A DNA stretch of 13,664 bases from CAYYKK01 sp964467935 (GTDB lineage: Bacteria > Myxococcota_A > Polyangia > Polyangiales > Polyangiaceae). The notes under the pieces were generated by a model, which had not been told where the DNA came from, searched no databases, and was given only the letters and a program-made list of their open reading frames with translations. The DNA is taken from the NCBI GenBank assembly GCA_964467935.1, contig CAYYKK010000193.1:1-13664 (forward strand). Reading direction: 5' to 3'. Of the stretch, positions 1 through 6,421 are shown piece after piece; within the stretch, counting starts at the first letter, position 1; every line of letters begins with the position of its first letter. Both the position numbers and the translations under genes were made by a program.

Positions 1-973
1 GGTGCATCTCGCAGACGCCGGCGGCGCGCAGTGGCCTGAGCAGGACGTGGGCGATCTCGCGCATCTTCTCGTCCGCGAGCGCCGCGCGGATCGTGGCGGC
101 TTCGCTCTCGAGCGTGCGGGTGACGGCACGCATGCCCTGCCTGCGCCAGACCACGGCCCACTTGTCGCCTTCCTTCACCGGCTCGGGGACGATCTCGCCG
201 TCCTTCACCTTGTCGGCGGCGTCGAAGATCGAGACGTCGAGCTTGAGCTCGGGCTGGGCGGTCGTGCCGTCGGGGTTGACGAACCCGAGGTTACCCGACC
301 GCATCGAGCTCGCCTTGTCGAGCGACTTGTCGCGCGCGAGCTGGTTCCACTTCTTGACGTCCTCGCCCTGCTTCACCTCCGCGATGATCTCGCGCGCCTC
401 CGGCTCGCTGCCGACGAGGATCCGCCAGATCGAGATGCGACGAGGCGAGATGAACTTGTCCGAGTTCGACTCGTAGAACTTCTTCACCTCGTCATCGGTG
501 ATTTGCTCGGGCGAGGCCCCCTTCTTCAGCTGATCGTAGAGGGCCGAGCGGAGGATCGCCTTCACCTTGTCGTCGACGTCGGGGCGCTTGTCGAGGCCTT
601 GATCGATCGCCCCCTGGGTGAGGACGAGATCGCGGACGAGGACCTCGTCGAGGAAGCGGTGCCTGATCTCGTCGGCCGTCGAGCCGTAGCGCCGCAGCAT
701 GAAGGCGGGCATCTGCCGCATCCGCCGCTCGAGCTCACCGAGCGTGACGGTCTTGGTGCCGACGCGCGCCACGACGAGATCCGCCGACGCGCTCGCGCCC
801 GCGGAGCCAGCGGGCGCGGCCCCGGGCGGGAGCGCCGATGCGGTCGGCGCGGGCGAGGGCGTCGACGAAGGCTCCGCGACCGCCGAGCGGGCGGCGCCCA
901 GCGCGAACGCGCCCAGCCCGATCACCGACGCGACGAGCGCGAGCCCCCAGCCGAGACGCTTCCGACGCACCAT
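1..973 (-). CDS. SurA/PpiC-like peptidyl-prolyl isomerase family protein, exported (partial, 3' end off the window)
   Basis: Likely a periplasmic or envelope folding factor of the SurA/parvulin family. The 324 visible residues begin with a signal peptide (basic MVRRKR, hydrophobic core about 8-29, candidate cleavage after AVA at 31-33), then an Ala/Pro/Ser-rich spacer to about 64. A SurA_N-like helical region follows (about 65-175: 'VARVGTKTVTLGELERRM', 'FLDEVLVRDLVL', 'DDEVKKFYESN'). A parvulin-like domain covers about 177-280 ('RISIWRILVGSE', 'ARDKSLD', 'SGNLGFV'). The parvulin His before 'ILV' is Arg184 here, and the usual His near the C-terminal strand is also absent ('KWAVVWRR'), so a chaperone role without strong isomerase activity is possible. 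The start is ATG at 971-973; no clear ribosome binding site precedes it. The reading frame is open to base 1, so the C-terminus is missing. It lies 42 bases downstream of the basic hypothetical gene on the same strand. The family call is fairly secure; catalytic activity is doubtful. Confidence 0.85.
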   Translation of the reverse strand, partial: MVRRKRLGWGLALVASVIGLGAFALGAARSAVAEPSSTPSPAPTASALPPGAAPAGSAGASASADLVVARVGTKTVTLGELERRMRQMPAFMLRRYGSTADEIRHRFLDEVLVRDLVLTQGAIDQGLDKRPDVDDKVKAILRSALYDQLKKGASPEQITDDEVKKFYESNSDKFISPRRISIWRILVGSEPEAREIIAEVKQGEDVKKWNQLARDKSLDKASSMRSGNLGFVNPDGTTAQPELKLDVSIFDAADKVKDGEIVPEPVKEGDKWAVVWRRQGMRAVTRTLESEAATIRAALADEKMREIAHVLLRPLRAAGVCEMH

Positions 974-1015
974 GGATGCGGTGTACGCAGAGCGCCGAGA
1001 GGGGTCAAGCCGGCT

Positions 1016-1540
1016 TCACGCGGCGCTGACGCGCTCGCGCGGCGCCCGCGGTACGGCCCGCGTCGGCCCGAGGCGGGCGGCGGCGCGCAGCCCCGTCTTC
1101 GCCAACCCCTCGCGCGGCGCGCGTACCTTCACGCCGGCCCTCTTCAGCGTGGCGAGATCGATCCCGACGAACTGGTAGGCCTCCGGCGCGAAGCCGTACG
1201 CGCGGTGGAGCGTGCGAACGCCCTCGACCACCTCCTCCGAGAGGGGCACGGCGCGGGCCGGCTTGCACGCCTTGCGGATCGACGCGAGCGGCTCGTCGAG
1301 GTCGAGCAGCGCTTGAACGCGGAGCAGGACGTCGATCGGCTTCAGCTCCTTGCCCCCCGATCGCACGGTGCCTCGCCCGAGCTCCTCGAGGAGGCGAAGC
1401 CGTCGCTTCTCGGTGCGACCGTCGAGCCGCGCCGAGCGCGAGCCTCCCAACACCACGTCGTTGAAGTGCCTCGCGGCGCGCCGCTTCTCGACCGCCTCGA
1501 GACTCGCGCGCCCGCTCGCAGCTTTCGTCGCCCTCTTCAC
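1016..1540 (-). CDS. Hypothetical basic protein, 174 aa
   Basis: I do not recognise a family. The protein is rich in Arg, Lys, Leu and Ala, with no signal peptide, membrane segment, cysteine cluster or enzyme motif. The middle looks mostly helical and well folded ('RTEKRRLRLLEELG', 'LKPIDVLLRVQALLDLDEPL', 'LSEEVVEGVRTLHRAYGF', 'YQFVGIDLATLKRAGV'), while the C-terminal 35 residues are Arg/Ala-rich and probably disordered. Hydrophobic residues recur in helical spacing and no competing gene lies opposite, which supports real coding. I chose the GTG at 1538-1540 (protein start VKRATKAASG); a CATGAT -10-like hexamer ends six bases before it. The same frame opens at another GTG at 1594, but the added 18 residues look like non-coding translation. 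It sits between the zincin gene (94 bases upstream) and the SurA-like gene (42 bases downstream), all leftward. Confidence 0.6.
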   Translation of the reverse strand: MKRATKAASGRASLEAVEKRRAARHFNDVVLGGSRSARLDGRTEKRRLRLLEELGRGTVRSGGKELKPIDVLLRVQALLDLDEPLASIRKACKPARAVPLSEEVVEGVRTLHRAYGFAPEAYQFVGIDLATLKRAGVKVRAPREGLAKTGLRAAARLGPTRAVPRAPRERVSAA

Positions 1541-1634
1541 GCGGTGATCATGGCACGTCGGGACGGCACCGACCACTCTTCGGCGCGACGGCACGCAGCG
1601 AACCCGCGACGCTCAATCCGACCTTCCGGGCGAC

Positions 1635-2789
1635 TCAAATGCAGTACTTGAAGCCGAGCGCGAGCGCTCCGAGCAGGAAGAAAGGCCACGTCGCGCGCAG
1701 GAAGGCGTAGAGCTCCCCCCCTTCCCTCCGCGCTTCTCGCCGCAGGAGCTCTCGCTTCCCGACGACGGAGCCCGCCTCGCGAGCGATTTCGCGGCGCTCC
1801 TCGGCGTCCATCGGATCGTCGCCCGAGAGGTCGAACAGGTGGTGTTGCACTTCGTGCTCGAGGGTGTCGCGAATCTCCCCATCGAGGTCGAGGTGCGGGA
1901 TCTCGCGGAGCTCGGCGACGAAGGTTCGGTAGTAGAGCCGAACCTCCGGGGGTGTCTCGACGGAGGTGTCCGGATCGAGGTGCGACGGCGTGTAGCTCCC
2001 GAGCAGCGGCGCCCCGCCGTCGTCGCAGGCAGCGACCCCGTCATCGACGAGGACGACGAGCTCGGGGACGCGCCGGCGCGCGAGGACCTCCGTCGCGATC
2101 CGCTCGGCGATCGCCTGGAAGGCTTCGACGGAGGGGACCTCGATCGCAGCGTCGACGCGTCGTCGGTCGGCCGCTTCGCCGAGGAGCTCGTGGTCGTGCG
2201 GTGCTTCGAACCCCACGTTCGCGCCGCACCCGCACCGCACGCTGCCGAAGAGGCGCGGCGAGTAGTGGGCCTCGTCGTACACCTCGACGAGCGCGTCCCA
2301 CGTCCGATCGCTCATGCCCTCGAGCACGCGGGCGAGGCGCGACGCGCGCTTGGCGCCGGCGAGCGACGCGATCCCCATCGCCGTCACGATCGAGGCGGTG
2401 AAGCGGAGCGGCGCGGCCGGGCTTCGCGCGAGCAGCGGCGCCGCCTCGTCGAGGGATCGCGGCACGAGTCGAAGCGCGATGGGGCTCGCGCCGGGCCTCG
2501 GGAGCGATCGTGCGCGAGCGAAGTCGAACGGCCGGTCGAGCTCGGGATCGTCCAGCTCGCCGTCGACGAAGGGACCGATCTCCAGCTCGCGCGAGGGGAT
2601 GAGGTCGCGCGATTCGCCGCAGTTGTCGCAGCGGACGGTGATGGCCGGCTCGTCGATCACGCCCGCCCAGGCGAGCACGGCGCGCAGCACGTGGACGTCG
2701 CGGAGCGGGAGGGCGCCCGGCGAGAACGCTGGATCCCCCTCCACCCTCACCACGCCGTCGGCCCGCACCACCGCGAGCGCGCGGACCAT
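1635..2789 (-). CDS. Predicted membrane-anchored zincin-like metallopeptidase with paired-cysteine N-terminal region, 384 aa
   Basis: The C-terminal third resembles the minimal zincin family PF06262 (formerly DUF1025): 'LLGSYTP' at 262-268, 'PPEVRLYYRTF' at 280-290, then HEVQH (HExxH) at 312-316 followed by an acidic stretch (DLSGDDPMD) that could supply a third metal ligand. In that family the motif binds zinc, but substrates are poorly known. One hydrophobic segment (about 366-380, 'ATWPFFLLGALALGF') ends the protein and would act as a tail anchor. The first 230 residues carry CDNC (54-57) and CGC (186-188); these four-cysteine pairs could form a split zinc ribbon, an inference. Start: ATG at 2787-2789 has GAGG seven bases upstream (2797-2800), the clearest Shine-Dalgarno in the window. 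A longer frame from GTG at 2909 adds 40 Arg-rich residues that look non-coding. PF06262 proteins are usually stand-alone and much shorter, so the fusion is unusual. Confidence 0.8.
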   Translation of the reverse strand: MVRALAVVRADGVVRVEGDPAFSPGALPLRDVHVLRAVLAWAGVIDEPAITVRCDNCGESRDLIPSRELEIGPFVDGELDDPELDRPFDFARARSLPRPGASPIALRLVPRSLDEAAPLLARSPAAPLRFTASIVTAMGIASLAGAKRASRLARVLEGMSDRTWDALVEVYDEAHYSPRLFGSVRCGCGANVGFEAPHDHELLGEAADRRRVDAAIEVPSVEAFQAIAERIATEVLARRRVPELVVLVDDGVAACDDGGAPLLGSYTPSHLDPDTSVETPPEVRLYYRTFVAELREIPHLDLDGEIRDTLEHEVQHHLFDLSGDDPMDAEERREIAREAGSVVGKRELLRREARREGGELYAFLRATWPFFLLGALALGFKYCI

Positions 2790-2796
2790 GCGCGAT

Positions 2797-2800
2797 CCTC
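2797..2800 (-). promoter_or_regulatory. Ribosome binding site of the zincin-like gene
   Basis: Read on the minus strand the sequence is GAGG followed by seven bases and ATG (2787-2789). It decides the start in favour of the inner ATG over the GTG codons at 2901-2909. Strong Shine-Dalgarno matches are otherwise scarce in this window. Confidence 0.6.
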
Positions 2801-2970
2801 GCACGCCGCTCGCCGCGCCGCGCGCGCGCCGGTCGTCGAGGCGGACGCGGAGGCCGGAGGGCAAGCTGAGCGCGCGAGGGAGGGAGCGGGAGGCAGCGGG
2901 CACGATCACGACCTCGCTCGCCGGCCGGCGGCCCCCGCCTCGATCGACGTCCCTCGGTGCACGCCGCCGA

Positions 2971-4800
2971 CTAGCGGCGGAAGAGCCGCTTCAGAAACCC
3001 AGGATCGCCCTTGTCCCGAGCCTCGTCCGGCTTGGTGGGCTTGTCGAGCCGCTCGAGCTCCTTGCGCGCGCGATCATGACCCGGGTCGATCTCGAGCAAC
3101 CGCTTGAGATCGGCGATGGCGCCGTTGTCCTCGCCGAGTCGTTTGCGGAGCATCGCCCGGACGAAGCGGGTGACCACGAGCTTGTCGTCGTCACGCAGCG
3201 CCTCGTCGAGCTCGATGGTGAACACCTTGAGATCGGCCCCGGGCTGGTGCGAACGCGCCCACATCGCCGCCGAGCGCACTTCCTCGCTCTCGGGCTCGGC
3301 CTCGCGCGCGACGCGACAAATCTCGAGCGCGCCCGCGAGCTCCTTGTCGTCGACCTGGGAGAGCGCCATCGCGACGAGCTCCTTCGTCGGCTTGCCGCGA
3401 ACGGCCTCGGCGATGAGTCGCTTCTGGGAGTCTTGCAGCTCGTCGTTCGCCTTGGCCTTCGACGCGGCGGCGCTCGGCGCGGGCGCCTTCGGCGGGGGCG
3501 CCTTCGGTGCGGGCTTCTCGCCCGCGGGCTTGTCAGCCGCAGCCTTCTCAGCCGCAGGTTTCTCACCCGCGGCCTTGCTCGCCGACGGCTTGGCGGGGGG
3601 CGCCGCGTCGCCGGGCTTCGACGCCGGTGCGGCGGCGACGTCCGCCTTGCTCGACCTGTCGGCGGCGCTGGTCGCGTTCGACTTCACCGCGACGTCGCGC
3701 TGCGAGCTCGTCGGCCCCACGCCGTCGGGCTGCGACGAGCGAGCCGACGCGGCCCCAGAGGAAGAGGAGGCGGAAGAGGAAGCGATCGCCTCGCCGCGGT
3801 TGGAGCTCGGTCCGACGGACTCGGGCGCGACCGCGGTCGATGTGGGGTCCTCCTCGCGCGGCAGGACCTCGAACTTGCCGGTGGTGCCGCGCCGGATGCT
3901 GATGGGGCGGACCGGCGTTCGCTCGCCATCGCCGGGCGCGTCGGGCGCAGCGGCGCCGATGCGGTGGACCTGCGATCGCAGCGCGACCTTCGCCACCGTC
4001 GCGGGGCGTTCTTCGACGCCGACTGGCAGCGTCGACTTGCCGAGATCGAGCTGACGCGTGATGACGAGCGCGTAGAGGACCTTGCGCACCGTCTCGACCG
4101 GGACGCTGCCGAGCTCGAGCAGCTCCTCGTACCCGGTGGGGTCGAGCGCCAAGAGCTCGACGACGTCGGTCGCGTCGGCCGAGAAGCAGAAGCGGTGATA
4201 GGGGGCGCGCGGGTGGAGCTTGAGCTGTGTGCTCTTCAGCAGATCGAGCGTCGCGCCCATCAGCGTCGAGCGGTCGCCGTGCGCCTCGAGACCCGCCCAG
4301 AGCAGGCTGAACGGATCCGCGGTCGAAGGATCACCGCCCCAGTGCACGAGTGTATCGCTCTTGTCGAAGTACTTGAATTGCGTCTCGGGCGAGAGGGAGT
4401 AGAAGCGGCACATCCTCCGCTTGAACTGATCGGCGAGGGCCTCGTCGATGACGTTCGACTCGGCGTACCCGGAGAGCACCAGCACGTCGCCCAGCAAGCC
4501 GCCGTGCGTCGCGAGCGCCCCTTCGAGGGTCGCTTGCGTGATCGCCTTGCGCTCGAGCAGCAGCTCGCCGAGCCGAGCGAAGTCGTCGCCGACCTTGATC
4601 TTGGTCGGCACGCCCGCCTCGAAGCGAATGACGTGCGTCGGGCCCTTCTCGGTGCCATCTTTCGCTGGCTCCGCGAGAAAGATCTCCCCGGTGATCCGCT
4701 TGTCCAAAGCGTAAACGGCGAGGTGCGCGAACGGCGTCTGGCCGAGCGTGCCCTCCGCCGCGGCGGGGCCATCCGGAAGCATCGAGCCCAACGCTACCAT
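2971..4800 (-). CDS. DUF4388-like domain protein with disordered Ala/Lys/Pro linker and C-terminal TPR region, 609 aa
   Basis: A cytoplasmic multidomain protein of a type common in myxobacteria. Residues about 18-67 look like a DUF4388/PATAN-type domain ('HLAVYALDKRITGEIFL', 'HVIRFEAGVPTKI'). Residues about 74-125 resemble the helical MshEN/T2SSE-N-like segment often found with it ('LGELLLERKAITQATLEGAL', 'LGDVLVLSGYAE'). A third folded part (about 126-256) ends in 'YEELLELGSVPVETVRKVLYAL'. Residues about 280-450 are Ser/Ala/Pro/Lys-rich and probably disordered, including tandem pentapeptides of the EKPAA type. The C-terminal part (about 455-590) is helical and TPR-like ('LAGALEICRVAREAEPESEEVRSAA', 'DNGAIADLKRLLEIDPG'). 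The tail is FLKRLFRR. Such proteins are thought to be adaptors in signalling or motility; the specific role is unknown. Start: ATG at 4798-4800 with AGGA just upstream; GTG at 4848 (16 residues longer) is the alternative. Confidence 0.8.
   Translation of the reverse strand: MVALGSMLPDGPAAAEGTLGQTPFAHLAVYALDKRITGEIFLAEPAKDGTEKGPTHVIRFEAGVPTKIKVGDDFARLGELLLERKAITQATLEGALATHGGLLGDVLVLSGYAESNVIDEALADQFKRRMCRFYSLSPETQFKYFDKSDTLVHWGGDPSTADPFSLLWAGLEAHGDRSTLMGATLDLLKSTQLKLHPRAPYHRFCFSADATDVVELLALDPTGYEELLELGSVPVETVRKVLYALVITRQLDLGKSTLPVGVEERPATVAKVALRSQVHRIGAAAPDAPGDGERTPVRPISIRRGTTGKFEVLPREEDPTSTAVAPESVGPSSNRGEAIASSSASSSSGAASARSSQPDGVGPTSSQRDVAVKSNATSAADRSSKADVAAAPASKPGDAAPPAKPSASKAAGEKPAAEKAAADKPAGEKPAPKAPPPKAPAPSAAASKAKANDELQDSQKRLIAEAVRGKPTKELVAMALSQVDDKELAGALEICRVAREAEPESEEVRSAAMWARSHQPGADLKVFTIELDEALRDDDKLVVTRFVRAMLRKRLGEDNGAIADLKRLLEIDPGHDRARKELERLDKPTKPDEARDKGDPGFLKRLFRR
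3482..3586 (-). repeat. Seven degenerate 15-bp tandem units inside the DUF4388-like gene
   Basis: Units start every 15 bases, for example ggcgccttcggcggg at 3482, ggcttctcgcccgcg at 3512, ggcttgtcagccgca at 3527, gccttctcagccgca at 3542 and ggtttctcacccgcg at 3557. On the minus strand they encode pentapeptides such as AGEKP, AAEKA, AADKP and APPPK. The period is a multiple of three, so copy-number change lengthens or shortens the linker without a frameshift. Confidence 0.7.
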
Positions 4801-4996
4801 AGGTCCTGGTAGACGATCCGCTCGCTTGACGTAGCCACCCTTGCCCACATCGCGATCGATCGAAGACGCTACCAGGCGGCGATTGCCCGCGTCATCAACG
4901 AAGTTCGAGCCCGCAGGCGCTTTCGTCGAGGGCGGATTTCACACTTGTCCGAGGGGGGCGTTTGCGCCGGCCACGTGTGGGTCTATCGTCCCCTGC
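4801..4996. promoter_or_regulatory. Divergent promoter region between the DUF4388-like gene and the NtrC-type regulator gene
   Basis: The two genes are transcribed away from each other from this 196-base stretch, so both promoters should lie here. It is visibly richer in A/T than the flanking genes. It contains overlapping short palindromes, atcgcgat (4849-4856) and cgatcgatcg (4853-4862), that could be an operator. A leftward -10-like TAGCGT is at 4866-4871. No convincing -24/-12 sigma-54 promoter (GG then GC ten bases later in TGGC/TTGC context) was found. Confidence 0.45.
4962..4989 (+). promoter_or_regulatory. Candidate promoter of the NtrC-type regulator gene (leaderless spacing)
   Basis: TTGCGC at 4962-4967 and TATCGT at 4984-4989 are separated by 16 bases, matching a weak housekeeping -35/-10 pair. 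The -10 ends seven bases before the ATG at 4997, the distance expected if transcription begins at or next to the start codon. No Shine-Dalgarno sequence precedes this ATG, which agrees with a leaderless message. Confidence 0.35.
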
Positions 4997-6391
4997 ATGC
5001 CGCGTGGACATGTGCTCGTCGTCGACGACGAGCGGTCGATCCTCACCACCCTGCAGAAGGCGCTCTCGCTCGAGGGCTACACGGTGGACGTGGCCGGCGG
5101 CGTGGGCGTCGCCGAGGACAAGCTCGCCAAGACCTCCTACGACATCGCGCTCTTCGACGTGGCGCTGCCCGACGGAGACGGCGTCACGCTGCTCGAGAAG
5201 CTGAGGGCCGGCGGCTCGGATCTGCCCGTCATCATGATGAGCGGTCACGCGACCGTCGACGCGGCCGTGCGCGCCACACGGCTCGGGGCCCTCGACTTCC
5301 TCGAGAAGCCGATCTCGACCGATCGCCTCCTGCTCGTCGTCGACAACGCGCTGCGCCTCGTGCGCGCCGAGGCCGAGGCGGCGCAGCTGCGCACGCAGGC
5401 GGGCAAGCTCTCGGAGCTCGTCGGCGAGAGCCGCGCGATGTCGCTCTTGCGCGAGCAGATCGAGCGCGCGGCGAAGTCGACCGCCACGGTGCTCGTGACG
5501 GGCGAGCGCGGCACCGGCAAGGAGCTCGTGGCGCGCGCGATTCACCTCGCGTCGAAGCGCGCGAAGGGGCCGCTCGAGAAGATGAACTGCGCGGCGATCC
5601 CGAGCGAGCTCTTCGAGAGCGAGCTCTTCGGTCACGAGGCCGGCGCCTTCACGGGCGCGACCAAGCAGCGTCGCGGCAAGTTCGAGCGGGCGAGCGGCGG
5701 CACGCTCTTCCTCGACGAGGTGGGCGACATGCCGCTCCCGATGCAGGCGAAGCTCCTGCGCGTGCTCCAGGAGCGCGAGATCGAGCGCGTCGGCGGGAGC
5801 GAGGTGCTCAAGGTCGACGTTCGGGTCGTCGCGGCGACGAACCGCGATCTCGAGGCGATGGCGCGCGAAGATCGCTTCCGCGCAGACCTCTACGATCGGC
5901 TCAACGTGCTGCCGCTGTCGATCCCGCCGCTCCGCGCGAGGCGCGAGGACATCCCGCTCCTTTCGCAACATTTCCTCGGCCTCGTCGCGCAAGCGAACGA
6001 CCGCGCGGGCATGCGCTTCACCGACGCGGCCATCGTCGCGCTCTCCGCGCACAGCTTCCCAGGCAACGTGCGCGAGCTCCGGAACGTCATCGAGCGGCTC
6101 GTCATCCTCACCCCGGACGACACGATCGACGACGCCGACGTGCGCACGTGCCTCGGGACCGCCACCGCGCCGCAGGGCAGCCTCTACCGCCTCGGTGTGC
6201 CGTTTCGAGTCCTGTCCGAGGAGGCGGAGCGCGCGATCCTGGAGCAGGCCATCGCGCACCACGGCGGGCAGATGGCCGCCACCGCGCGCGCTCTCGGCTT
6301 GGAGCGCAGTCACCTCTACAAGAAGTGCCGCGCGCTCGGCCTGCGAGGCGCGGAGAAGTCGGATCCGGACGCCGAAGAAGAGCCTGGCTGA
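4997..6391 (+). CDS. NtrC-family sigma-54-dependent response regulator, 464 aa
   Basis: A cytoplasmic two-component regulator that, when phosphorylated, should form an AAA+ ring and remodel sigma-54 RNA polymerase at -24/-12 promoters. Receiver domain about 4-120: acidic pocket D10-D11-E12, phosphoacceptor D54 ('ALFDVALPDGDG'), S82, and K104 in 'EKP'. AAA+ domain about 140-370: Walker A GERGTGKE (169-176), sigma-54-contacting loop GAFTGA (216-221) intact, Walker B LFLDEV (238-243), arginine-finger region 'DRFRADLYDRL' (292-302), and 'FPGNVRELRN' (354-363). A Fis-type helix-turn-helix ends the protein (about 424-449, 'QMAATARALGLERSHLYKKCRALGL'). Length and domain order are normal for the family and every key residue is present. 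ATG at 4997 places the receiver at its usual N-terminal position; the frame is open further upstream to 4841, but that part does not look like receiver sequence. No sensor kinase gene is adjacent, so it is an orphan in this window. Target genes are unknown. Confidence 0.95.
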   Translation: MPRGHVLVVDDERSILTTLQKALSLEGYTVDVAGGVGVAEDKLAKTSYDIALFDVALPDGDGVTLLEKLRAGGSDLPVIMMSGHATVDAAVRATRLGALDFLEKPISTDRLLLVVDNALRLVRAEAEAAQLRTQAGKLSELVGESRAMSLLREQIERAAKSTATVLVTGERGTGKELVARAIHLASKRAKGPLEKMNCAAIPSELFESELFGHEAGAFTGATKQRRGKFERASGGTLFLDEVGDMPLPMQAKLLRVLQEREIERVGGSEVLKVDVRVVAATNRDLEAMAREDRFRADLYDRLNVLPLSIPPLRARREDIPLLSQHFLGLVAQANDRAGMRFTDAAIVALSAHSFPGNVRELRNVIERLVILTPDDTIDDADVRTCLGTATAPQGSLYRLGVPFRVLSEEAERAILEQAIAHHGGQMAATARALGLERSHLYKKCRALGLRGAEKSDPDAEEEPG

Positions 6392-6393
6392 GG

Positions 6394-6407
6394 GCCGCCT
6401 CGGCGGC
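6394..6407. terminator. Possible bidirectional terminator hairpin between convergent genes
   Basis: GCCGCC, a two-base centre, then GGCGGC form a perfect inverted repeat in the 30-base gap between the stop codons of the regulator (6391) and the TPR peptidase (6424). A GC stem placed between convergent genes suits transcription termination in both directions. There is no T-run on either side, so intrinsic termination would be weak. The same 16 bases also occur inside the neighbouring coding region near 6534. Confidence 0.35.
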
Positions 6408-6421
6408 GACGCCCCGCTTCG

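Noticed and set aside
1262..1275. cttgcacgccttgc, resembling a sigma-54 type element
   Set aside because: Lies deep inside the basic hypothetical gene, lacks the GG of the -24 box and is not upstream of any gene.
2..1651. A 549-codon open frame on the plus strand at the left edge
   Set aside because: Antisense to the SurA-like gene and the basic hypothetical gene; composition is typical of shadow translation.
2790..2909. Forty-residue N-terminal extension of the zincin-like protein from a GTG
   Set aside because: Arg-rich sequence without features, while the inner ATG has a well-placed GAGG.
2919..2930. Perfect 12-base GC palindrome cgccggccggcg downstream of the DUF4388-like gene
   Set aside because: Could be a terminator stem or operator, but it has no loop and no T-run, and short GC palindromes are expected by chance at this composition.
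2314..4812. An 832-codon open frame on the plus strand across the DUF4388-like and zincin-like genes
   Set aside because: Low-complexity Arg/Leu/Gly/Ser sequence spanning two genes of the opposite strand and their gap; no recognisable domain.
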